DNA of 7,824 bases from Rubrivivax sp. (GCA_027484885.1 JAIXSD010000385.1:1-7824), one strand, 5' to 3'; counted from the stretch's first letter, positions 1-5,954 are shown. Made by a program: numbers and translations. Notes: a model not told the origin generated them from the sequence alone.

Positions 1-827
1 ACCACCGATTCCGGCGTCAGCACCAGCTGGCCGCGTGCCGATTCAATCAGCTGGGCCAGCTGCTCCAGATTGGCCTCGATGCGATCGCGATCGAACTTCT
101 GGTCCTGCGGCACATTGGGCTGCAGCAGGGACACTTTCATGAAGCCCGTTGAACGCGTGAAGTCCTGCGGCAGCAGCGCCGCTGCCAGCGCCAGCGATGC
201 CAGCACCGCCGCAGCCGGCCGCCAGGCGCGCACCGCCGGCAAGGCCCAGGCCGCCAGTGCCGCCGCCGCCAGCGCCGCCAGCGCCGAGATGCCGTACACC
301 CCGACCCAGGGCGCCCAGGCCGCCAGCGGGCCGACGGTGTGGGCATAGCCACTGGCGATCCACGGGAACCCGCCAAACACCGTGGCGCGCAAGAGCTCGG
401 CCAGCAGCCAGATCGCCGCAAACATCAAGGCCTGCAGCGCGGGGCCCGGCTGCGCCCTTTGCCGCAGCGCTGCCCACACTGCCAACAAAGCCGCGTAGTA
501 GCAGGACAAAAAAGCGGCGAGCAAGAGCACGGCCAGCGCAGCCAGCAGCCAAGGGATGCCGCCGAACTGATGCATGCTGATGTGCAGCCACCACAGACCG
601 CTGCTCAGCCAAGCCAGGCCAAAGCCAAAGCCCAAGAGCGCGGCCCGGCGCGGGCTCGCCGCCCAGGCCAGACCGGCCAGACCGGCCAGAGCCAGGATCT
701 GCAGCCACCAGGCGTCAAGCGGCGCAAACGAGGCGGTGTGCAGACAACCGGCCAGCAAGGCCGCAAAAAAGGCCACCCGGGGGGCGGCCTTGGTCGAGGT
801 CAGGAACGTTGGAAGCAGCTTGCGCAT
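1..827 (-). CDS. lnt: Apolipoprotein N-acyltransferase, C-terminal part beyond the left edge
   Basis: Inner-membrane enzyme that adds the third acyl chain to the N-terminal cysteine of lipoproteins, using phospholipid as donor. Reading leftward from the ATG at 825-827 gives 275 complete codons with no stop. The first ~220 residues are a string of hydrophobic segments (about 17-32, 40-57, 62-76, 92-118, 130-150, 165-195, 205-220). They carry family landmarks: FAPLDAWW (34-41), the W-L-L-x-E-x-L-R helix (140-147) and GGFPW (152-156). The nitrilase-like catalytic domain then begins with KVSLLQPNVPQDQKF (231-245). LTPESVV (270-276) holds the expected catalytic glutamate at E273. The catalytic lysine and cysteine would lie off the window. 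The start overlaps the corC stop by one base (TGATG), implying translational coupling. The corC-lnt order matches E. coli ybeX-lnt. Identification is firm; only the 3' end is missing. Confidence 0.95.
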   Translation of the reverse strand, partial: MRKLLPTFLTSTKAAPRVAFFAALLAGCLHTASFAPLDAWWLQILALAGLAGLAWAASPRRAALLGFGFGLAWLSSGLWWLHISMHQFGGIPWLLAALAVLLLAAFLSCYYAALLAVWAALRQRAQPGPALQALMFAAIWLLAELLRATVFGGFPWIASGYAHTVGPLAAWAPWVGVYGISALAALAAAALAAWALPAVRAWRPAAAVLASLALAAALLPQDFTRSTGFMKVSLLQPNVPQDQKFDRDRIEANLEQLAQLIESARGQLVLTPESV

Positions 828-1714
828 CAGGCCTCGGTCTTGGGAATGCGGGTGACTTTGAACCAGCGCACCGAGCCGCCGCGGGTCAGCATGACGGCAA
901 AGCGCAGGCCGGCCAGCTCGACCACCTCACCGCGGCGCGGCACCCGGCCATGTTCTTGCGCGACCAGGCCACCGATGGTGTCGAACTCGTCCAGCGCCAG
1001 CTGCAGGCTGAAAGCCTGGTTGACCTGGGCGATGGGCGTGTCGCCAGCCACACGCTGGCTGCCATCGGCCAGGGTGTAGATGCCGGATTCGCCATCCTTG
1101 TCGTCGAACTCGTCTTCGATCTCGCCGACGATTTCTTCCAGCACGTCCTCGATGGTGATCAGGCCGGCGGTGTTGCCGAACTCATCGATGACGATGGCCA
1201 GGTGGTTGCGGTTGGAGCGGAAATCGCGCAGCAGGTCATTGAGCCCCTTGCTCTCGGGCACGAACACGGTCGGCCGCAGCAGGGCGCGCAGGTTGAGCTC
1301 GGGGGCGCGCTGGATCTTGAGCAGGTCTTTGGCCAGCAGGATGCCGATGATGTTGTCGCGCTGGTCCTCGAAGACCGGAAAGCGCGAATGGCCGGTGTCG
1401 ATCACCGCGGCCAGCAGCTCGTCGTAAGGCGCATCGATGTCGAGCAAATCCATGCGCGGCGCCGCCACCATCACATCGCCGGCGCTGAGCTCGGCCATGC
1501 GGAGCACGCCTTCCAGCATCTGGCGGGATTCGGGCTCGATCAGCTCGCGCTGCTCGGCATCGGCCAGGGCCTCCAGCAGCTCACTTTTGGAATCCGGGCC
1601 GGGATGGAGAAACTCCAACATGCGCACCAGGAGGCCGCGCGGCACTGCGGATGGTTTTCTTTCGCCCCCTTTTGCATGATTTGCAGAGGGCCGACTAGGC
1701 TGAGGTTCAGACAC
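827..1714 (-). CDS. corC: CorC/HlyC family CBS-domain protein (YbeX type)
   Basis: Soluble, 295 residues, close to E. coli CorC/YbeX (292), which is linked to magnesium/cobalt efflux and, more recently, ribosome metabolism. Layout: a variable polar front (1-27), a helical lead-in (28-75), CBS domain 1 (about 80-137, with HSRFPV at 109-114), CBS domain 2 (about 145-203, with IDEFG at 176-180 and the ITIEDVLEEIVGEIEDEFD region at 186-204), then the CorC_HlyC transporter-associated domain (about 210-290, with DEFDTIGGLV at 242-251). There is no DUF21 membrane domain, so it is not a full-length CNNM/CorB-type transporter. Start: GTG at 1712-1714; an in-frame stop lies seven codons upstream and no other ordinary start exists between, while the next in-frame Met (M32) would cut the usual lead-in. 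No convincing Shine-Dalgarno is visible. It is first in a corC-lnt unit; ybeY and ybeZ/phoH, which precede it in E. coli, are absent here. Confidence 0.94.
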   Translation of the reverse strand: MSEPQPSRPSANHAKGGERKPSAVPRGLLVRMLEFLHPGPDSKSELLEALADAEQRELIEPESRQMLEGVLRMAELSAGDVMVAAPRMDLLDIDAPYDELLAAVIDTGHSRFPVFEDQRDNIIGILLAKDLLKIQRAPELNLRALLRPTVFVPESKGLNDLLRDFRSNRNHLAIVIDEFGNTAGLITIEDVLEEIVGEIEDEFDDKDGESGIYTLADGSQRVAGDTPIAQVNQAFSLQLALDEFDTIGGLVAQEHGRVPRRGEVVELAGLRFAVMLTRGGSVRWFKVTRIPKTEA

Positions 1715-1773
1715 TGGGACTGCGTGTCGTAGTTACACAAGCTTGCAGAATAACCGATTGACATGACAAGGCT

Positions 1774-1801
1774 CTTGCAGGACATTCACCCGCCCCCATA
1801 T
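1774..1801 (+). promoter_or_regulatory. Possible sigma-32-type promoter for the COG0523 gene
   Basis: CTTGCAG (1774-1780), a 13-base spacer, then CCCCATAT (1794-1801). The -10 part equals the E. coli sigma-32 consensus; the -35 part matches CTTGAAA at five of seven positions. Initiation would fall near 1807-1810, leaving a leader of about 35 bases before the ATG at 1845. A perfect sigma-70 -35 hexamer, TTGACA, also lies at 1758-1763, but the best -10 at 17-base spacing (GACATT, 1781-1786) is poor. This 130-base divergent region must also hold the corC-lnt promoter, for which I see no good candidate. Confidence 0.35.
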
Positions 1802-1844
1802 CCAGGGCTGGTTTTTCTAGCAGAGCGCCGCGCGCGAACCCATC

Positions 1845-2882
1845 ATGTCCAAAGGTCTCATCCCCGTCACCATCCTCACCGGCTTCCTCGGATCCGGCAA
1901 GACCACCCTGCTCAAGCGCGTGCTCTCGGAAGCCCACGGCCAGAAGATCGCCGTGATCGAGAACGAGTTTGGTGAAGAGGACATCGACACCGAGATCCTG
2001 GTGGCTGACACCCAGGAACAGATCATCCAGATGAACAACGGCTGCGTGTGCTGCACCATCCGTGAAGACCTGCGCACCACCCTGTCCGACCTGGCCGCCA
2101 AGAAGCGCCGCGGCGAGCTCGATTTTGAGCGCGTCATCATCGAAACCACCGGCGTGGCCGACCCCGGCCCGGTGGCCCAGACCTTCTTCATGGACGACGA
2201 GATCGCCGAGGCCTATCTGCTGGACGGCGTGCTGACCCTGGTCGATGCCGTGCACGCCACCCAGCAGCTGGACAGCCGCCAGGAAGCGCGCCGCCAGGTG
2301 GGCTTTGCCGACCAGATCTTCATCAGCAAGGCCGATCTGGTGGACAGCGCCGCTGTCGACGCCCTGAGCCACCGCCTCAAGCACATGAACCCGCGTGCGC
2401 CCCAGCAGCGCGTGCACTTCGGTGAGGTGGAGCTGTCGCGCGTGCTGGACCTGCGCGGCTTCAATCTGAACGCCAAGCTGGAGATCGACCCCGATTTCCT
2501 GAAGGTGGACGACCACCACCATCACCACGATCACGACCATGAGCATGGCGAGCATTGCGACCACCCGCACCACCATGTGCATGACGATGACGTGAAATCC
2601 TTCGTCTTCAAGTCCGACCGCGCCTTCAACCCGGCCAAGCTGGAAGACTTCCTGGGCGCCATCGTCCAGGTCTACGGCCCCAAGCTGCTGCGCTACAAGG
2701 GCGTGCTGAATATGAAGGGCACGGACAAGCGCGTGATCTTCCAGGGCGTGCACCAGCTGATGGGCTCAGACCTGGGCCCGCGCTGGATGCCCGGCGAGAA
2801 AAAGACGAGCAAAATGGTTTTCATCGGCATCGACCTGCCCAAGGAAATCCTCTTGCAAGGTTTGGAAGGCTGCTTGGCCTGA
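1845..2882 (+). CDS. COG0523 (CobW/YjiA-like) G3E GTPase, putative zinc/metal chaperone
   Basis: 345-residue cytoplasmic P-loop GTPase of the G3E family, whose members insert or deliver metal ions to target proteins. Visible motifs: Walker A GFLGSGKT (13-20), ENEFGE (39-44), the COG0523 metal site GCVCC (66-70, cysteines 67, 69 and 70), Walker B-like ETTG (100-103) followed by VADPGP, and the base-recognition motif as SKAD (161-164) instead of the usual NKxD/TKxD. Residues 224-246 form a His-rich loop with 14 histidines plus Cys238. The CobW C-terminal domain follows (about 252-340, with LLRYKGVL and the MVFIGIDLP end). Phrases such as ADPGPxxQTFF and YLLDGVxxLVDAVHA are closest to E. coli YjiA; cobalamin synthesis is unlikely as nothing nearby supports it. 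The start gives the usual short lead before Walker A, although no clear ribosome site precedes it. Client protein unknown; the downstream dksA is suggestive. Confidence 0.93.
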   Translation: MSKGLIPVTILTGFLGSGKTTLLKRVLSEAHGQKIAVIENEFGEEDIDTEILVADTQEQIIQMNNGCVCCTIREDLRTTLSDLAAKKRRGELDFERVIIETTGVADPGPVAQTFFMDDEIAEAYLLDGVLTLVDAVHATQQLDSRQEARRQVGFADQIFISKADLVDSAAVDALSHRLKHMNPRAPQQRVHFGEVELSRVLDLRGFNLNAKLEIDPDFLKVDDHHHHHDHDHEHGEHCDHPHHHVHDDDVKSFVFKSDRAFNPAKLEDFLGAIVQVYGPKLLRYKGVLNMKGTDKRVIFQGVHQLMGSDLGPRWMPGEKKTSKMVFIGIDLPKEILLQGLEGCLA

Positions 2883-2923
2883 GCACCGCGCGAAAAACAG
2901 CCGGCCGAAGTGGCGAATTAGGG

Positions 2924-2958
2924 GCCTGAGACCGGGGGAAAACTCCCCTAACTCAGGC
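2924..2958. repeat. Two-stem hairpin between the COG0523 gene and dksA
   Basis: Outer arms GCCTGAG (2924-2930) and CTCAGGC (2952-2958) pair perfectly over 7 bp. Inner arms GGGGA (2935-2939) and TCCCC (2944-2948) pair over 5 bp around the loop AAAC, with a 4/3-base internal loop between the stems. An alternative, mutually exclusive fold pairs TTAGGGG (2918-2924) with CCCCTAA (2945-2951). It starts 42 bases after the COG0523 stop and ends just before the proposed dksA promoter. No T-run follows on either strand, so it is not a standard intrinsic terminator, though it may end or process the upstream transcript. Confidence 0.6.
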
Positions 2959-2959
2959 A

Positions 2960-2989
2960 TTCAGAGCGCACACTCAAGCTGGCTACAAT
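2960..2989 (+). promoter_or_regulatory. Candidate sigma-70 promoter of dksA
   Basis: -10 TACAAT (2984-2989; five of six) lies 18 bases after a -35-like TTCAGA (2960-2965; four of six). The start point would be near 2996, giving a leader of about 85 bases. The bases right after the -10 are CCGCGGCGCCC, an all-GC discriminator of the kind that makes promoters sensitive to ppGpp and DksA. Given the high genomic GC this is suggestive only. Confidence 0.45.
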
Positions 2990-3070
2990 CCGCGGCGCCC
3001 GAAAAAGCGAATCAGCTGGTCCCGATTGCAATCTAGCCCGACAGAGACATTCAGATCGTCTGCCGGAGCG

Positions 3071-3075
3071 AGGAG
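3071..3075 (+). promoter_or_regulatory. Ribosome binding site that supports the GTG start of dksA
   Basis: AGGAG, six bases before the GTG at 3082. It is the strongest Shine-Dalgarno in the window and is the main reason for choosing this start over the in-frame ATG at 3301, which has no such site. Confidence 0.8.
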
Positions 3076-3081
3076 AGAAAC

Positions 3082-3804
3082 GTGAGCAAGATCCAGGCCC
3101 CGAACCCGACCCCGACGTCAGCCAACAAGCCTGACGCCGATGCCAAGCCGAGCAAAACCAGCAAGGCCACGGCCAAGTCGTCCAAAGTGGATGCCGCAGG
3201 GACCTCACCAGCTGTCGCTTTGCTCGATGCCAGCCCTCCACCGACCGGAAACAGCCGCTTCGCTGACCGATTCGCTCCCCCGAAGCCGCCCACCCGACAA
3301 ATGACTACGCCCGTGATCGAAAGCCCTCAGAATTCCAACAAAGCCGCCAAGGCCGACCCCAAGCTGGCCAATGCCTGGAAGACCAAGTCTGGCGCCGAAC
3401 TGACCGATGCCGAAGTGCTGGCCATGCCCGACTCCGAGTACATGGGCCCCAAGCAAGTCGAGTTCTTCCGTGCCAAGCTCAATGAGCTGAAGAACGGCGT
3501 GCTGTCCAATGCCGGCGAAACCACCGAGCACCTGCGCGAAGACACCTCCATCGTCCCCGACCCGGCCGACCGCGCCACCATCGAGGAAGAGCACGCCCTG
3601 GAGCTGCGCACCCGCGACCGCGAGCGCAAGCTGCTGAAGAAGATCATCCAGTCCCTGGCCCGCCTGGACAACGGCGAATACGGCTACTGCGACGAAACCG
3701 GCGAACCCATCGGCCTGGGCCGTTTGATCGCCCGCCCGACCGCCTCGCTGTCGCTGGAAGCCCAGCAACGCCGCGAGATGAAGCAAAAGATGTTCGGTGA
3801 CTGA
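3082..3804 (+). CDS. dksA: RNA polymerase-binding transcription factor DksA, single-cysteine form
   Basis: Cytoplasmic factor that enters the RNA polymerase secondary channel and, with ppGpp, represses rRNA and activates amino-acid promoters in the stringent response. It has 240 residues against 151 in E. coli; the excess is an N-terminal tail (about 1-115) rich in Lys, Ala, Pro and Ser, probably disordered. The conserved core starts near SEYMGPKQVEFF (118-129). Coiled-coil tip residues are intact: DPADRA at 160-165, with D160 and D163 matching E. coli D71 and D74. The ELRTRDRERKLLKKI helix (174-188) follows. The zinc-finger positions read C203, T206, S224 and A227, so only the first of four cysteines remains and zinc is unlikely to be bound there. 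GTG start with a good ribosome site; tandem stops TGA TAG. If M74 (ATG at 3301) were used, the product would be 167 residues. Core identity is certain. Confidence 0.96.
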   Translation: MSKIQAPNPTPTSANKPDADAKPSKTSKATAKSSKVDAAGTSPAVALLDASPPPTGNSRFADRFAPPKPPTRQMTTPVIESPQNSNKAAKADPKLANAWKTKSGAELTDAEVLAMPDSEYMGPKQVEFFRAKLNELKNGVLSNAGETTEHLREDTSIVPDPADRATIEEEHALELRTRDRERKLLKKIIQSLARLDNGEYGYCDETGEPIGLGRLIARPTASLSLEAQQRREMKQKMFGD

Positions 3805-3922
3805 TAGCGGGACGAGCTGCTGAGCGCGCTACGGACTGCCGATCACGCACTCCGAGGCGCTCCGGCGCCACCGAACGCCCTTCATCACCACCCCACATCC
3901 TTCCACCCAAGGCCCAGCGCGC

Positions 3923-5866
3923 ATGACAGAACCGAAAGACGGCGAGAGCTTCTTCCGCAAGGTCGCGCGCTTTGTGGCCAACCCGACCACGGACTGGGCC
4001 GAGATCAACTCGCGCCAGGACGACCCGGAAGGCGACCAGGCCAAGGCCGAGCTGCGCGCCATGGTCGAGCGCAAGCGCCGCAATGATTTCGTGCGCAAGC
4101 GCGAGCTGGACATGCTGCGCCGCATCCGCCGCGAGGGCCTGACGCCCGAGCAACTCGCCGCCCTGGGCTCCTCCAGCTCCAAGCTGGAAGAAGTCGAGCG
4201 CGCCAGCGGCCACAGCGAGGTCAATTCCAAGATCGATCTGGGCGTGAAAGCCAAGATCGACGAGATCGAGCAGCAAATGGCCGGCGAGAGCTTCGCCCCC
4301 ACCCAGCTGCAAACCACCCATCCGCCGGGCTTCTTTGAGACCAGCACGCGGCCGGTGCATTTCTCGCCCTCCACCATTCCCGCCGATGGCGTGCCCAGCC
4401 GCAACGGCCGTGGCAGCCAGTTCGCCCACAGCAGCACGCAGCGCGACAGCAAGCTGGACAGCAAGAGCGGCAGCGGCGCCTCGGCCCTGACCATGGGCGT
4501 GGGCATGGCCCCGCTCTCGGACGCCAAACCCAGCCGCCTGCCCAATCTGGGCGCGCTGCCCGCGGTGCCCTTCCCGCCCGCCAAACCGGCGCCAGCCACC
4601 GGCCTGGCCAAACCGGCCAAGGCCGCCAAGCCGGCCGCCGCCAAAACAGCCACACCCGCCGCCACGCCGCCAGCCGGCCTCAGCACCCTGCCGGTGCTGG
4701 ACCAGCCCCTGAGCTTCCATGTGGCCGAAGAAAAGCCCGGCAAGAAGGTCGAGAACAAGCCCATCGAGGTGCATGAGCTGATCCATGACCCCGAGCTGGA
4801 CGAAGCCGTGATCGCCTTCGCCAATGCCGATTACGAAAGCTGCGAGCGCGCCCTGGTCGAGCTGACCCAAAGTGGCGGCCGCCGCCACGGCGATGGCGAG
4901 ACCTGGCTGGTCCTGTTCGACCACTACCGCGCCACCGGCCAGCAGGCCAAGTTCGAGGCGCTGGCGCTCAACTACGCCCAGCAGTTCGGTCGCTCGGCGC
5001 CGCAATGGTTCTCCCTGCCCAAGCTGGTGGCCGAGGCCGCAGCCAAGCAGCAGCGTGCGCCCATGGCCAAGGCCAGCGGCGGCGTGGGCTGGGCGGCACC
5101 TGAAACCATCGACGACGAGGCCGTGGCCTTGCTGCAAAAGCGCTGCCAGAACCTGCCCATGCCCTGGGTGCTGGATTGGTCGGCCGCGCGCCAGATCACC
5201 CCCAGCGCCAGCGTTCAGCTGCACGGCGTGTTCCGCGAATGGGCCAAGCAGCAGGTGGACATGCGCTGGCTTTCGGGCGAGGCCTTTTTGCAGGCCTTGC
5301 GCGAGCTGACGCCCATCGGCGTGCGCGACATCGACCCGCAGCTCTGGATGCTGCGCCTGGAAGCCCTGCGCCTGGTCAACCGCCCCGATCAGTTCGACGA
5401 AGCAGCGATCGACTACTGCGTCACCTACGAGGTCTCGCCGCCATCGTGGGAGCGCACGCGCTGCCGTGTCGGCGTCAGCGGCGCCAGCCTCTCGACCACC
5501 GGCCCGGCCACCAGCACGGCCGCGCCCGAGGGCGCCTCGACCTCCTTCCTGGAATCACAGATCAGCGAGCAGGCACGGCTGGAGCCGACCGTGGACCTGG
5601 AGCTCAGCGGCCAGCTCAGCGGCGACATCTCCGAACTGCTGCGCAAGCTGGCCGGGGATCTGGGCACGGCCACGGTCATCAACGTCAACTGCCCGCACCT
5701 GATTCGCCTGGATTTCATGGCCGCGGGCGATCTGCTGAACTGGGTGCTGAGCCGCCGCAGCGAGAACCGCAGCGTCAGCTTCAGCGAGCCGCACCGCCTG
5801 GTGGCCATGTTCTTTGCCGCCATGGGCATCAACGAGCACGCCAAGATCAAGGTCCGCACCGTCTAG
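3923..5866 (+). CDS. Uncharacterised protein with tandem helical/STAS-like repeats
   Basis: 647 residues, no signal peptide or membrane segment, so cytoplasmic. Layout: a basic helical front (about 8-120; very Arg/Lys-rich around 45-71); a low-complexity Pro/Ala/Lys/Ser linker (about 130-275); helical module A (about 290-362); a degenerate STAS-like domain 1 (about 395-462, core VLDWSAARQITP at 416-427); helical module B (about 463-509); a Ser/Thr/Pro linker (515-545); and a clearer STAS domain 2 (about 555-647, VDLELSGQLSGDI, then INVNCPHLIRLDFMAAGDLL, then a C-terminal MGI helix). STAS domains act in anti-anti-sigma switches and in the MlaB lipid-transport partner. The usual phospho-serine stretch (IDSSG-like) reads LDFMAAG here, so domain 2 is probably not controlled by phosphorylation. 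No strong ribosome site; the start is the first ATG before the conserved front. It lies between dksA and hslV, 118 bases after dksA. Function unknown. Confidence 0.9.
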   Translation: MTEPKDGESFFRKVARFVANPTTDWAEINSRQDDPEGDQAKAELRAMVERKRRNDFVRKRELDMLRRIRREGLTPEQLAALGSSSSKLEEVERASGHSEVNSKIDLGVKAKIDEIEQQMAGESFAPTQLQTTHPPGFFETSTRPVHFSPSTIPADGVPSRNGRGSQFAHSSTQRDSKLDSKSGSGASALTMGVGMAPLSDAKPSRLPNLGALPAVPFPPAKPAPATGLAKPAKAAKPAAAKTATPAATPPAGLSTLPVLDQPLSFHVAEEKPGKKVENKPIEVHELIHDPELDEAVIAFANADYESCERALVELTQSGGRRHGDGETWLVLFDHYRATGQQAKFEALALNYAQQFGRSAPQWFSLPKLVAEAAAKQQRAPMAKASGGVGWAAPETIDDEAVALLQKRCQNLPMPWVLDWSAARQITPSASVQLHGVFREWAKQQVDMRWLSGEAFLQALRELTPIGVRDIDPQLWMLRLEALRLVNRPDQFDEAAIDYCVTYEVSPPSWERTRCRVGVSGASLSTTGPATSTAAPEGASTSFLESQISEQARLEPTVDLELSGQLSGDISELLRKLAGDLGTATVINVNCPHLIRLDFMAAGDLLNWVLSRRSENRSVSFSEPHRLVAMFFAAMGINEHAKIKVRTV

Positions 5867-5902
5867 CCCCTCGGCCGCCTTCATCATCATCGAGATCACC
5901 AT

Positions 5903-5937
5903 CTGCGGGTCGCATGCTTGAAAGCTGCGACCCGCAG
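5903..5937. repeat. Perfect 11-bp inverted repeat upstream of hslV
   Basis: Arms CTGCGGGTCGC (5903-5913) and GCGACCCGCAG (5927-5937) are exact reverse complements. The pairing can be extended by A5914-T5926 and, after a bulged T, by GCT (5916-5918) with AGC (5923-5925) around the loop TGAA. It sits 36 bases after the stop of the STAS gene and 17 bases before the hslV start. No T-run follows. As RNA it would be a very stable hairpin on read-through transcripts; as DNA it overlaps the hslV promoter. Confidence 0.85.
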
Positions 5938-5945
5938 CCCCATCT
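5917..5945 (+). promoter_or_regulatory. Sigma-32 (RpoH) heat-shock promoter of hslVU
   Basis: CTTGAAA (5917-5923), 14-base spacer, CCCCATCT (5938-5945). Both elements match the enterobacterial sigma-32 consensus CTTGAAA / CCCCATNT at every defined position, and the spacing is within the normal range. hslVU is a classical heat-shock operon. Transcription would start around 5951-5954, i.e. within a few bases of the hslV ATG at 5955. Confidence 0.78.
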
Positions 5946-5954
5946 GGAACCGCT

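Noticed and set aside
662..695. Short tandem GACCGGCCA-like repeats in lnt
   Set aside because: They encode Leu-Ala-Gly repeats of a membrane helix and need no other explanation.
43..708. 221-codon minus-strand frame within lnt
   Set aside because: The adjacent minus-strand frame encodes Lnt with its hallmark motifs and runs off the edge; this one is only a Gly/Ala/Arg-rich shadow.
809..1732. 307-codon plus-strand frame opposite corC
   Set aside because: Shadow of corC; the minus-strand frame holds complete CBS and CorC_HlyC domains.
1732..1754. GTTA...TAAC arms 23 bases across, resembling a Zur box
   Set aside because: Only four bases match per arm, the inner bases are not symmetric and the AT-rich core of known Zur sites is missing.
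1742..1780. CTTGCAG occurring twice (1742-1748 and 1774-1780), 32 bases apart
   Set aside because: Seven-base direct repeat, about three helical turns apart, but with no further extension; the second copy is already explained as a possible -35 element.
1707..2753. 348-codon open frame on the minus strand opposite the COG0523 gene
   Set aside because: Its Val/Met-rich stretch is the mirror image of the His/Asp codons of the GTPase loop; the sense strand encodes the full GTPase motifs.
3856..3869. GGCGC-TCCG-GCGCC hairpin between dksA and the STAS gene as a terminator
   Set aside because: Only 5 bp with no following T-run; such short GC hairpins are common by chance in this base composition.
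3644..5224. 526-codon open frame on the minus strand opposite dksA and the STAS gene
   Set aside because: It lacks any recognisable domain, is Gly/Ala/Leu/Arg-biased as expected for antisense frames in GC-rich DNA, and lies opposite well-supported genes.
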